Positions 9,938-19,450 of a stretch of 21,042 nt of DNA are shown piece after piece. The DNA is from SG8-39 sp041558415 (GTDB lineage Bacteria > Pseudomonadota > Gammaproteobacteria > Burkholderiales > SG8-39), in NCBI GenBank assembly GCA_041558415.1, contig JBFFEY010000053.1, forward strand, positions 1 through 21,042, written 5' to 3'. Numbering within the stretch: position 1 is the first letter of the stretch; each line of letters begins with the position of its first letter. Below the pieces are notes generated by a model. That model was not told the DNA's origin. It saw only the letters and a program-made list of their open reading frames with translations, and ran no database searches. The position numbers and the translations under genes are program-made.

Positions 9938-9941
<4 letters not shown>
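9123..9941 (+). CDS. livG: Branched-chain-type amino-acid ABC transporter ATPase LivG
   Basis: One of two cytoplasmic ATPases that drive the LivHM permeases. The 272 residues show Walker A GPNGAGKTT at 40-48, the Q-loop region ARTFQNIRLFPGMSVLENLL, the LivG-type signature NLPYGAQRR at 164-172 in place of LSGGQ, Walker B LLCLDEPAAGL at about 185-195, and the switch histidine in LLLIEHDMSVVM. The start codon shares ATGA with the livM stop, and GGAG lies about 7 bases upstream. The stop overlaps the GTG start of livF, so livM, livG and livF are translationally coupled. Confidence 0.96.
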
Positions 9942-10653
<712 letters not shown>

Positions 10654-10654
<1 letters not shown>

Positions 10655-11016
10655 TGGAAACCCTGTACGGTGGCGGCCTCGGCGTATTCATCGGCGTAAC
10701 GCTCTGCGTCATGGGCTTCGCCGCCTACATGACGGGCCAGGCCGTGGCCAACACCTGGAAGCCGGCGTGGCATGCAATCGCCTACGCGCTGCTGCTCGGC
10801 TGCGCCGACCGCTTCCTAGCCTATGCGCTGTTCGACGGCGAACTGCTGTCGCCCGCCGGCTACGTCCTGGACACGGCCGTGCTCACGGCCATCGCCCTGC
10901 TGGCGTTCCGCATCGCGCAAGCGCGCAAGATGGTGCAGCAGTATCCGTGGCTGTACGCACGCAGCGGCCCGTTTTCCTGGCGCGAGAAGTCCCCGTCGGC
11001 GACCGGGAAACACTGA
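10654..11016 (+). CDS. Small membrane protein embedded in the liv operon (DUF6867-like)
   Basis: This 120-residue protein has about three hydrophobic segments: near residues 8-28 (GVFIGVTLCVMGFAAYMTG), 39-60 and 66-88. A basic, aromatic C-terminal tail follows (QARKMVQQYPWLYARSGPFSWRE). The layout and the tail resemble the family I recall as DUF6867, which sits beside liv genes mainly in alphaproteobacteria; the assignment is from memory. The start overlaps the livF stop by one base and has GGAAGGGGG upstream, so it is translated as part of the transporter operon. The position suggests a role in assembly or function of the transporter, but none is established here. Confidence 0.85.
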
Positions 11017-11039
11017 GCCGCGTCGCGCGGTTGCGCGGG

Positions 11040-11060
11040 GGCCTGTGATAAAGTTAGCGC
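11040..11060 (+). promoter_or_regulatory. Weak candidate promoter region for the binding-protein gene
   Basis: The 66-bp gap before the binding-protein gene contains TGTGATAAAGTTA, which could serve as an extended -10 element. No convincing -35 accompanies it. A separate promoter would fit the common need for more binding protein than permease, but this remains a guess. Confidence 0.22.
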
Positions 11061-11082
11061 GCCTTTTTTGGAGGAGGCAACC

Positions 11083-12186
<1,104 letters not shown>

Positions 12187-12207
12187 TCTGAGCCGTCCCG
12201 CAGGCAA

Positions 12208-12242
12208 AGGTCCGGTGGCGAAGCCGCCGGGCCTTTTTCTTT
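12208..12242 (+). terminator. Intrinsic terminator after the binding-protein gene
   Basis: A 12-bp stem, AGGTCCGGTGGC paired with GCCGCCGGGCCT through two G-U wobbles, closes on a GAA loop. It is followed directly by TTTTTCTTT. It lies 22 bases after the stop codon. Read on the minus strand, the hairpin is followed by only three Ts, so it would be a weaker terminator for the converging FIST-gene operon. Confidence 0.88.
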
Positions 12243-12259
12243 GGCCCGCGCGCGCGTGC

Positions 12260-13336
12260 TCAGCTGAACACGGTCAGCACGCCGGTGTAGCCGTAGAGCC
12301 GGTCGTGCGAAATCTCACCGCCACAGAAGAAACCGACCAGCGGCACCTCCCCAAGCACGTCGCGCACGATGCCGAGCTCGGCGCCGCGCGCACCAAACAT
12401 GTGCTCGCCGCGCCCGATGCAGGAAAAGTAGAGCGCGCCACGCGGCGCCGGCACGTCGACTTTCAGCGCGGCGGCGATTCTTTCTAGGTCGCTGCGCGCG
12501 CTCGCCGCGTCGCGCTTGCAGAAGATCAGCTCTGCACCCGGATCGACCGTATCGCCGATCGCGATCAGGCCGTTCTGCGGGTCGATGCCGATCAGATTGC
12601 GCACCAGGTAGTCACCGGTGTCGGACCCGGCAACGGGCAGGCCGACCTGGATGAACTGCGCGGCGCGCCGCAGGTCGCGCGCCAGCACTTCGCCGATCGC
12701 CGCCTTCATCACCTGGAGTGCCGGCCTGCCATCGAGCGTGGCGATGATGTTCGCCTCGCTCGCCGTGACGCGATAGCGGCCGGGCAGCGCCGCGTAGCCC
12801 TGGGTCAGGCGCGTGCGCACCTCGACCGAGGACGCCAGCAGCGCGCCCGACAGGCCGCCTGACAGCACGTCGTTCGCCACTTGCACGGTCCTGTCGCGCG
12901 CGCTCGACAGGCCGCCGACGAGGTAGCCGCTTTCCACCTTCGTCGACATGTCCGCGATCAGCCCGGCGACGTCGGGGGTATTCGGGTCTGCATGCACCAC
13001 ACCGAAGTACGCCTGCCGGTCGCGTGCCGGCGCACGGCAGCCGGAGAACAGCTGGTAGGCGTCGGCCGGCAAATCGGCGACCATGGTCGCCAGCGCCGGC
13101 TCGTCCAAGTATTCGGTACCGGTCGCCAGCACGCCGATGCCCACCGTGCCGATCCAGTCGCGCACGCCAGTGCGTTCGCGCAGCGCCGCGAGCAACTCCC
13201 CGGCATGCGGCATGAGCGGCTCGGTGAAATACATGAAGCCGAGGCCGGTGCCGATCGAGCCGAGCTGTTCGGCGCAGGCCGCGACGCAGACGCGCCAGTC
13301 GGCGCCGTGCGCGTGGGCAAACCGGAAGGACGGCAT
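12260..13336 (-). CDS. FIST-domain (FIST_N plus FIST_C) protein
   Basis: FIST domains are predicted small-ligand sensory modules found with signal-transduction proteins. This one stands alone, with 358 residues and no attached kinase, methyl-acceptor or GGDEF output domain. FIST_N covers roughly residues 30-215 (LGFMYFTEPLMPHAGELL; SSARDRTVQVANDVLSGGLS). FIST_C covers the rest, ending with the diagnostic ALYFSCIGRGEHMFG and PLVGFFCGGEISHDRLYGY. Cysteines in CIGRG and FCGGE are visible, and thiol chemistry is possible but unproven. ATG 13336 lies 11 bp after the persulfide dioxygenase stop, whose TGAGG may double as the ribosome site. It is the last gene of the repressor-controlled operon, which ties it to reactive-sulfur stress by context only. 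Confidence 0.85.
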   Translation of the reverse strand: MPSFRFAHAHGADWRVCVAACAEQLGSIGTGLGFMYFTEPLMPHAGELLAALRERTGVRDWIGTVGIGVLATGTEYLDEPALATMVADLPADAYQLFSGCRAPARDRQAYFGVVHADPNTPDVAGLIADMSTKVESGYLVGGLSSARDRTVQVANDVLSGGLSGALLASSVEVRTRLTQGYAALPGRYRVTASEANIIATLDGRPALQVMKAAIGEVLARDLRRAAQFIQVGLPVAGSDTGDYLVRNLIGIDPQNGLIAIGDTVDPGAELIFCKRDAASARSDLERIAAALKVDVPAPRGALYFSCIGRGEHMFGARGAELGIVRDVLGEVPLVGFFCGGEISHDRLYGYTGVLTVFS

Positions 13337-13347
13337 CCGGCGGCGCC

Positions 13348-14418
13348 TCAGTCCTCGCCGCCCTCGACCGGCAGGCGCAGCGCGCGCCAGCGCAGCATGC
13401 CGCCGGCGAGGTTCGCGACGCGGTCAAAGCCGGCTTTGCGCAGCAGCACCGTCGCCTGCGCGGAGCGGGCACCGGAACGGCAGATCGTCACGATCGGTCG
13501 CGCACGGTCCAGCGCTGCGCTCTGCGCCTCGAGCACGCCGAGCGGCAGGCAGCGTGACCCGCGCAGATGGCCGAGCGGGCCATCGAACTCGGCGGGCTCG
13601 CGCACGTCGACGAGCTGCACCCGCCCGAGGTTTTCCTCGAGCCAGTCGGGCTGCAGCTCCCAGAGCCCGGCGAAGGTGAAGGTGAGCGGCGCCCAGCTCG
13701 GTGCATCGGCGGGAACGGCACCGTCCTCCGGCCGCCCGCAGCGCAGGTTCGCCGGCACCGCGACGGCGATCTGCTTTGGATGCGGCAGTCCGAGGTGCTG
13801 CATGTAGCCGACGAAGTCGTCCTCCAGCACGCCGCCGCCGAGACGCGGGTTGTAGCGGCGCTCCTCGCCGACGCTGGAGGCCGTCAGCCCGCGATAGTCG
13901 TGCGCCGGGAACAGCACGCAGTCGTCCGGCAAGCTGAAGATCTGTTCGTGCACCGCGCGAAACAGGCGCCGCGCATCGCCCTTCTGGAAATCCGTCCGCC
14001 CGCAGCCGCGGATCAGCAGCGCATCGCCGGTAAAGGCCATCGACTGGTCGTCGAGCACGTAACTCACGCAGCCTTCGGTGTGCCCGGGCGTCGCGCGCAC
14101 CTCCAGATTGCGCCGGCCGAAACTCAGGCGTGCGCCCGGCTCGAGCAGGCGGTCCGCACCCTCGGCGCCGCTCGCCGCCGACAGCGCGATGCGGCTGCCG
14201 AGCTGCTGACGCAGCAGCCAGGCGCCCGTCACATGGTCCGCGTGCACATGCGACTCCAGCGTCCAGCCCAGTTTTAGGTCGAGCTCGCGGATCAACGCGG
14301 CATCGCGCCGCGTTTGCTCGAACACCGGATCGATCAGCACCGCCTCGCGCGTGGCCGCATCCGCCAGCAGGTAGCTGTAGGTGGACGACTGGGGATCGAA
14401 GAGCTGGCGAAAGATCAT
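13348..14418 (-). CDS. Persulfide dioxygenase-rhodanese fusion (ETHE1/Blh type)
   Basis: The N-terminal metallo-beta-lactamase-fold domain is ETHE1-type persulfide dioxygenase, a non-haem iron enzyme oxidising glutathione persulfide to sulfite (EC 1.13.11.18). The C-terminal rhodanese moves sulfane sulfur. Of 356 residues, HVHADH at 57-62, H113 in TPGHTEG, D132 in FTGDALLIRGCGRTDFQ and H173 in FPAHDY are the expected metal-site residues; the IRGCGRTDF stretch is specific to persulfide dioxygenases rather than glyoxalase II. The rhodanese begins near 265, with DVREPAEFDGP and the active-site loop CRSGARS at about C313. The start overlaps the RND permease stop (ATGA), and CGGAG lies five bases upstream. 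Known fusions of this type are controlled by CstR or BigR, which matches the regulator at the other end of the operon. Confidence 0.92.
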   Translation of the reverse strand: MIFRQLFDPQSSTYSYLLADAATREAVLIDPVFEQTRRDAALIRELDLKLGWTLESHVHADHVTGAWLLRQQLGSRIALSAASGAEGADRLLEPGARLSFGRRNLEVRATPGHTEGCVSYVLDDQSMAFTGDALLIRGCGRTDFQKGDARRLFRAVHEQIFSLPDDCVLFPAHDYRGLTASSVGEERRYNPRLGGGVLEDDFVGYMQHLGLPHPKQIAVAVPANLRCGRPEDGAVPADAPSWAPLTFTFAGLWELQPDWLEENLGRVQLVDVREPAEFDGPLGHLRGSRCLPLGVLEAQSAALDRARPIVTICRSGARSAQATVLLRKAGFDRVANLAGGMLRWRALRLPVEGGED

Positions 14419-17400
14419 GCAGGCTCCGAGGCGCGCACGGACGATGCCTCGAACCTAGCACGATAGGCCGCGTAATACAGTACCGGAATCACGACCAGCG
14501 TCAGCAGCGTCGACACCAGGATGCCGAAGATGAGCGAGATCGCCAGCCCGTTGAAGATCGGATCGTCGAGGATGAACAGCGCGCCGAGCATCGCCGCCGC
14601 CGCCGTGAGCGCGATCGGTTTGGCACGCGCCGCCGCCGACGCAATGATCGCATCGCGGAACGCCATGCCTTCGGCGACCTTGAGGTTGACGAAGTCGACG
14701 AGCAGGATCGAGTTGCGCACGATGATCCCGGCGAGCGCGATCATGCCGATCATCGAGGTTGCGGTGAAATTGGCACCGAGCAGCGCATGCCCGGGCATCA
14801 CGCCAATGACGGTGAGCGGGATCGGCGCCATGATGATGAGCGGCACCAGATAGGAGCGGAACTCGGCGACCACCAGGATGTAGATGAGGATCAGCCCGAC
14901 CGCGTAGGCGATGCCCATGTCGCGGAAGGTTTCGTAGGTCACCTGCCATTCGCCGTCCCATTTGATGGCGTACTGGCGATAGGGATCCTCGGGCTGGCTG
15001 ATGAAGCGCTCGCCGAGCGTGCCGCCATCCGCGAGCGCTTGGCCAACCACCTTGCCGCGCGCCGCGAACATGCCGTAGAGCGGGCTGTCGATCGGGCCGG
15101 ACTGGTCGCCGACGACGTAGACCACCGGCAGCAGGTCCTTGTGATAGATCGGCCGATCGCGTTCGTTTTCGATCGGCGTGACGACCTCGGAGAGCGGCAC
15201 CAGCGTGCCGTCCGGCGTGCGAATCGAAAGCTTGAGGAATTCGTCGAGCGCGCCGCGCGCGGTGTCGGGCAGCGTGACCTTCACCGGCACCTCGTACTTG
15301 GAGTGCCCGTCGTGCAGCGGCGTGACATTGCTGCCGGCAAGGCCCATGCGCATGGTCTCGACGACATCGCGCCGGCTGACGCCGAACACCGCCGCCTTGG
15401 CCTGGTCGACGCGCACCACGATGCGCGGCGCGCTGTCCTCGACCGAATCGTCGATGCCGACGATGTCGGGCGTCGCCGCGAGCGCGGCGCGCAGCTGCTT
15501 GGCGACGCGGATGCGTCCCGCCTCCTCCGGGCCGTAGACCTCGGCGACGATCGGCGACAGCACCGGCGGCCCCGGCGGCACTTCGACCACCTTGACACGC
15601 GCATGCCAGCGCCGCGCCACGGCCTCGAGCGCCGGGCGCACCGCCTGCGCGATCTCGTGACTCTTGCGCCTGCGGTCGTCCTTGCCGACCAGGTTCACCT
15701 GCAGATCGCCCATCTCCGAGTTCGCCCGCAGGTAGTACTGCCGCACCAGTCCGTTGAAGTTGATCGGTGCCGAGAGTCCCGCATAGGCCTGGTAGTCGGT
15801 GACCTCCTCCACCTTCGACAGTACCGCACCCATCTCGTGCAGCACCGCCGCGGTCGCCTCGACGGGTGTGCCGGCCGGCATGTCGACCACCACCTGGAAC
15901 TCCGACTTGTTGTCGAAGGGCAGCATCTTCAGCACCACCAGCTTCACGCCGGCGAGCGACACCGAGCCGACGATCAGCGCCAGCACGGCGACCGTCAGCA
16001 GGCGGCGGTTGCGTGCCGCCTGCGCCGCGCTGACGAAGGGACCGAGCAGGCGCGTGAAAAAGCCTTCCAGCCGCCCGCCCTCGGCCTGCGGTGCAGCATG
16101 CGCCGCGACGTGTTTCAGCAGCTTCAGCGCGAGCCACGGCGTGACGACGAACGCGATCGCCAGCGAGATCAGCATGCCCATGCTGGCGTTGATCGGAATC
16201 GGGCTCATGTACGGCCCCATCAGTCCGGTGACGAAGGCCATCGGCAGCAGCGCGGCGATCACGGTGAAGGTGGCGATGATCGTCGGACCGCCCACCTCGT
16301 CGACCGCCAGCGGGATCACCTCCGCGAGCGGCTTGCGCTCCAGCGTCATGCGGCGGTGGATGTTCTCGACCACGACGATCGCGTCGTCCACCAGGATGCC
16401 GATCGAGAAGATCAGCGCGAACAGCGACACCCGGTTCAGCGTGAAGCCCCAGGCCCAGGAGGCGAACAGCGTCGTCGCCAGCGTCAGCAGCACGGCGACG
16501 CCGACGATCAGCGCCTCGCGCCGCCCGAGCGTCGCGAACACCAGCACGACCACCGACAGCGTGGCGAAGATCAGCTTCTGGATAAGCTTCATCGCCTTGT
16601 CGTTCGCGGTCTCGCCGTAGTTGCGCGTCACGTTGACGTGCACGTCGCTCGGGATCACCGTGCCGCGTAGCTGCGCCACCCGCTCGATCACCCGCGCGGC
16701 GACATCGACGGCGTTTTCACCCGCTTTCTTGGTGATCTGCAGGGTGACCGCCGGCCGTTCGCCGTGCCGCGGCAGGCCCTTCTTCGCGGCGGCTGGGCCC
16801 GTTCCGGTCCAGACGTAGCGCTGCGGCGGCTCGGGGCCGTCGACCACGCGGGCGACCTCGCCGAGGTACACCGGACGTTGTTCGAACACGCCCACCACCA
16901 GCTCGCGCACCTCCTCGGCCGAGGCGAGAAAGTTGCCGGTCTCCACCACGATCTCACGGTTGTCGCGCACCAGCCGCCCGGCCGGCAGCGCGACGCTGGC
17001 CAGCTGCAGGGCGCGGCTGACGTCGAGCGCGGTCACGTTGTGCGCGTTCAGCCGGTCGGGGTCGAGCAGCACGCGCAGCGCGCGCCCCGGCCCACCGAGG
17101 GTCTGCACTTCGCGCGTGCCGGCAACCCGCTTCAGTTCGATTTCGGCGGCATGCGCAACGCGCTCCAGTTCGTAGCCACCGGTCTGCGGATCCTGGCTCG
17201 AGAGCGTAAGCGCGACCACCGGCACGTCGTCGATGCCCTTCGGCTTGATGATCGGCTCGAGAATGCCGAGATCGGGCGATACCCAATCGCGGTTCGACTG
17301 GATGGTGTTGTACAGGCGCACCAGCGCCTCGGTGCGCGGCACCCCGACCTCGAACTGCACCGTCAGCACGGCGAGCCCCGGGCGGGACACCGAGTACACG

Positions 17401-17645
17401 TGCTCGACGCCGAGCATCTGCGCCAGCACCTGCTCGGCCGGCGTCGCCACCAGCGCCTCGACGTCCTTCGCCGACGCGCCCGGAAACGGCACGAAGACGT
17501 TGGCCATCGTCACGTTGATCTGCGGCTCTTCCTCGCGCGGCGTGACGCCGACCGCGAAAACGCCGAGCAGCAGCGCGACCAGCGCGATCAGCGGCGTGAG
17601 CTGCGAGGTCTGGAAAAAGCGCGCGATGCGACCGGAGACGCCCAT
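14415..17645 (-). CDS. RND efflux transporter permease (AcrB/HAE1-like)
   Basis: Proton-driven inner-membrane pump of the resistance-nodulation-division superfamily. The 1076 residues give the usual duplicated plan: one N-terminal helix (about 15-35), a periplasmic porter domain, six helices, a second periplasmic domain and five final helices. Landmarks are PREEEPQI near residue 36, the TM4 proton relay GILVDDAIVVVENIHRR with its Asp-Asp pair, and the TM10 region ALAGIIVRNSILLVDF, where an arginine sits at the place of AcrB Lys940. Charged metal-pump motifs typical of CusA were not recognised. ATG 17645 has GGAG about 8 bases upstream. The gene overlaps the persulfide dioxygenase start. No outer-membrane channel gene is present in the window. 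The substrate is unknown. Confidence 0.92.
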   Translation of the reverse strand: MGVSGRIARFFQTSQLTPLIALVALLLGVFAVGVTPREEEPQINVTMANVFVPFPGASAKDVEALVATPAEQVLAQMLGVEHVYSVSRPGLAVLTVQFEVGVPRTEALVRLYNTIQSNRDWVSPDLGILEPIIKPKGIDDVPVVALTLSSQDPQTGGYELERVAHAAEIELKRVAGTREVQTLGGPGRALRVLLDPDRLNAHNVTALDVSRALQLASVALPAGRLVRDNREIVVETGNFLASAEEVRELVVGVFEQRPVYLGEVARVVDGPEPPQRYVWTGTGPAAAKKGLPRHGERPAVTLQITKKAGENAVDVAARVIERVAQLRGTVIPSDVHVNVTRNYGETANDKAMKLIQKLIFATLSVVVLVFATLGRREALIVGVAVLLTLATTLFASWAWGFTLNRVSLFALIFSIGILVDDAIVVVENIHRRMTLERKPLAEVIPLAVDEVGGPTIIATFTVIAALLPMAFVTGLMGPYMSPIPINASMGMLISLAIAFVVTPWLALKLLKHVAAHAAPQAEGGRLEGFFTRLLGPFVSAAQAARNRRLLTVAVLALIVGSVSLAGVKLVVLKMLPFDNKSEFQVVVDMPAGTPVEATAAVLHEMGAVLSKVEEVTDYQAYAGLSAPINFNGLVRQYYLRANSEMGDLQVNLVGKDDRRRKSHEIAQAVRPALEAVARRWHARVKVVEVPPGPPVLSPIVAEVYGPEEAGRIRVAKQLRAALAATPDIVGIDDSVEDSAPRIVVRVDQAKAAVFGVSRRDVVETMRMGLAGSNVTPLHDGHSKYEVPVKVTLPDTARGALDEFLKLSIRTPDGTLVPLSEVVTPIENERDRPIYHKDLLPVVYVVGDQSGPIDSPLYGMFAARGKVVGQALADGGTLGERFISQPEDPYRQYAIKWDGEWQVTYETFRDMGIAYAVGLILIYILVVAEFRSYLVPLIIMAPIPLTVIGVMPGHALLGANFTATSMIGMIALAGIIVRNSILLVDFVNLKVAEGMAFRDAIIASAAARAKPIALTAAAAMLGALFILDDPIFNGLAISLIFGILVSTLLTLVVIPVLYYAAYRARFEASSVRASEPA

Positions 17646-17664
17646 GGCCAGCGCTCCGTCGGGC

Positions 17665-18690
17665 CTAGCGCGTGCCGCCGACCGGCGTCTGCATGCCGGC
17701 CTTCATCGGCTCGAGCGCAACGCGTTCGCCGGGCTTGAGGCCGGCGAGCACCTCGACCGCCGTCTCGTCGCCCGCGCTGCCGACGCGGATCTGGCGCAGC
17801 TGGGGCTGCCCGTCCGCGCCGATCACGTACACCGCGGTCAGCTCGCTGCGACGGAACACCGCGCTACGCGGTACCAGCAGGCGTGGCGCGCGTCCGGTGA
17901 CGAAATGCGCCCGTGCGTAAACCCCCGGGTAAATGCCGCCCGCGTCCTCGGGCAGGTCGAGGCGCACGCGCGTGGTCTGCGTGCGCGGATCCGCGGTGGG
18001 CACCACCGTCATGCTCTTCACGTCGAGCCACTTGCCGAGCGAAGGCACTTCGATGCGCGCCCGCCCGATGGCGCGCACCGCGCCGATCTGGGTGGCCGGC
18101 ACGTTCGCCACCACGCGCAGCGTGGACGGATCGAACCCGGTCATCAGTGGCTTGCCCGGCGTCGCCATCTCGCCGAGCTCGACGTGGCGCGCCGAGACCA
18201 CGCCGCTGTACGGCGCGACGACGGTGGCGAAGCTCTTCTCGGTCGCGGCGGCCGCGGCGCCGGCGAGCAGCGCCGTGACGCGCGCCTGCGCCGCACGGTA
18301 TTCGGACTCGGCACGGTCGAGTGCCGCGCGACTGACGAACTTCTGCGCCAGCAGCTGCTTGGTGCGCTCGTACTGCGCGCGCGCATTGGCGAGCGCCGCC
18401 TGCGCCTCGCTGACCTGCGCTGCGCTCGCCGCGGCGGCCTGGCCGACCTGGCGCTCGTCGATGCGCACGATCACGTCGCCCTGCTTGACGAAGTCGCCGA
18501 CGTCGAAGCGGATGTCGACGATGCGCCCCTGAATCTGCGCCGAAACCGTCGACTGGCGCACCGCCTCGATGACCGCCTCCGCCGAGTAGGTCAGCTCGAT
18601 CTCGCGCAACTCGACCGGCGCGCTCGCCAGTTCGGCCGCGGCAGCGCCGCTCGCGATCAGGCATGCGGCAATGGCAGCAACGGATCTCAT
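17665..18690 (-). CDS. RND efflux periplasmic adaptor (membrane fusion protein)
   Basis: Periplasmic adaptor linking the RND permease to an outer-membrane channel. The 341 residues start with a signal peptide (MRSVAAIAACLIASGAAAA, cleavage before ELAS); no lipobox cysteine is seen at the cleavage site. The first lipoyl half is VSAQIQGRIVDIRFDVGDFV (about 48-70). An Ala-rich coiled-coil hairpin with KQLLAQKFVSRAALDRAESEYRAAQARV follows. The second lipoyl half is ATVVAPYSGVVSARHVELGEM (about 155-175), then beta-barrel and membrane-proximal regions ending ALEPMKAGMQTPVGG. It lies 19 bp before the permease and 9 bp after the thioredoxin gene, with GGTGAG as ribosome site, so it clearly belongs to the operon. 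Confidence 0.93.
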   Translation of the reverse strand: MRSVAAIAACLIASGAAAAELASAPVELREIELTYSAEAVIEAVRQSTVSAQIQGRIVDIRFDVGDFVKQGDVIVRIDERQVGQAAAASAAQVSEAQAALANARAQYERTKQLLAQKFVSRAALDRAESEYRAAQARVTALLAGAAAAATEKSFATVVAPYSGVVSARHVELGEMATPGKPLMTGFDPSTLRVVANVPATQIGAVRAIGRARIEVPSLGKWLDVKSMTVVPTADPRTQTTRVRLDLPEDAGGIYPGVYARAHFVTGRAPRLLVPRSAVFRRSELTAVYVIGADGQPQLRQIRVGSAGDETAVEVLAGLKPGERVALEPMKAGMQTPVGGTR

Positions 18691-18699
18691 CGGCTCACC

Positions 18700-19143
18700 T
18701 CAGGGGTGCTGCGCGATCCAGCGGCGCAGTCCGGCGGCGTCCATCGCGCCCGACACGCGGTCGGTTTCGCGGCCGTCCTTGAAGAGTATGAGCGTCGGAA
18801 TGCTGCGGATGCCCATGCGGCGCGCGAGCCCCTGCGCGATGTCCGTATTGACTTTCGCCAGGCGCACCTGCGTCGCCAGCTCGGCCGCGACGCGCTCGAA
18901 CCCCGGGGCCATGCCGCGGCAGGGACCGCACCACGGCGCCCAGAAATCGACCAGCACCGGCAGCTGCGTGCGCCCGACATAGGCGTCGAAGCTGTTCTCG
19001 TCCAGCGCCACCGGCGCGCCGCCGGTCAACAGCGCGCCGCACTTGCCGCATTTCGGCGCGTCGCCCAGCCGGTCTGCCGGCACGCGGTTCGGCGTGAGGC
19101 AGTCCGGGCAGGCGAGCTGGACGGCCGCGACCGTGGTGGTCAT
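18700..19143 (-). CDS. trxC: Thioredoxin-2-type thioredoxin with zinc ribbon
   Basis: Cytoplasmic disulfide and persulfide reductase. The 147 residues combine an N-terminal zinc ribbon (C12-x2-C15 and C32-x2-C35) with a thioredoxin fold carrying the WCGPC active site (C72, C75) and the cis-proline segment SIPTL. E. coli TrxC has the same plan at 139 residues. An in-frame ATG at 19167 would add eight residues and overlap the upstream gene by 20 bases. ATG 19143 is preferred because it follows the DUF2892 stop by four bases and the zinc ribbon starts soon after. In this operon it could reduce protein or low-molecular-weight persulfides, an inference from context. Confidence 0.92.
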   Translation of the reverse strand: MTTTVAAVQLACPDCLTPNRVPADRLGDAPKCGKCGALLTGGAPVALDENSFDAYVGRTQLPVLVDFWAPWCGPCRGMAPGFERVAAELATQVRLAKVNTDIAQGLARRMGIRSIPTLILFKDGRETDRVSGAMDAAGLRRWIAQHP

Positions 19144-19147
19144 GGCC

Positions 19148-19369
19148 TCAGGCGTGCGCGACGTCACCGCTCTTCAGGCCGAGCTTGCGCAGGAAGGTGA
19201 TCATCGGGCACCAGTTCGTGAAGCCGCTTTGGAACAGGTTCAGGCCGACGAAAGCGGTAAACCACAGCGCGTGCTGGCTGAGGAAGATCGGGCTGCCCTC
19301 CACGCCCAGGGCGAGCGAAATGAGGACAAAAGCGCCGGCAATGATGCGCAGAGTGCGTTCGACGGTCAT
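19148..19369 (-). CDS. DUF2892 small membrane protein (YgaP membrane-domain type)
   Basis: This 73-residue protein has two hydrophobic helices (about 7-23 and 34-47) followed by the family signature GLNLFQSGFTNWCP with C54. It corresponds to the membrane part of E. coli YgaP, where the same module is fused to a rhodanese domain; here the rhodanese is in a separate operon gene. Members are regularly found in sulfide and persulfide gene clusters. It is the first gene of the operon, with AAGGAG seven bases before ATG 19369. The conserved cysteine suggests sulfane-sulfur handling at the membrane, but its biochemical role is not established. Confidence 0.88.
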   Translation of the reverse strand: MTVERTLRIIAGAFVLISLALGVEGSPIFLSQHALWFTAFVGLNLFQSGFTNWCPMITFLRKLGLKSGDVAHA

Positions 19370-19407
19370 GACAGTCTCCTTCGGGTGCTCATGAAAAGGG
19401 AGCAGGC

Positions 19408-19436
19408 ATCATACCCTAGGGGGTATAGTAAGTCAA
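19408..19436 (-). promoter_or_regulatory. Sigma-70 promoter of the reactive-sulfur operon
   Basis: On the minus strand TTGACT (19436-19431) and TATGAT (19413-19408) are separated by exactly 17 bp; each hexamer matches consensus at five of six positions. The predicted start of transcription is near 19400, giving a leader of about 30 bases that includes the AAGGAG ribosome site. The spacer and the edge of the -10 contain the repressor dyad, so strong transcription is expected only when the repressor is off. Confidence 0.8.
19411..19426. promoter_or_regulatory. CsoR/CstR-type operator 1
   Basis: ATACCCTAGGGGGTAT has perfect 6-bp arms (ATACCC/GGGTAT) around TAGG, with a nested perfect CCCTAGGG. 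The GC core with ATA/TAT flanks is the type bound by CsoR-family repressors. It occupies most of the operon promoter spacer and three bases of its -10. Confidence 0.78.
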
Positions 19437-19450
19437 CCGCTGCGTTACTA

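Noticed and set aside
11017..11050. GC-rich hairpin CGCGC/GCGCG after the small membrane gene as a terminator
   Set aside because: The stem is only five base pairs and is not followed by a T-run; the later TTTTTT lies next to the ribosome site of the following gene.
14130..16670. A very long open frame on the plus strand opposite the RND permease and dioxygenase genes
   Set aside because: Its translation is dominated by Arg, His, Asp and Gln with no domain signature. It is the usual antisense artefact of high third-position GC in the real minus-strand genes.
19144..19167. Earlier ATG at 19167 for the thioredoxin gene
   Set aside because: It would overlap the DUF2892 gene by 20 bases and add eight residues before the zinc ribbon; ATG 19143 fits operon spacing better.
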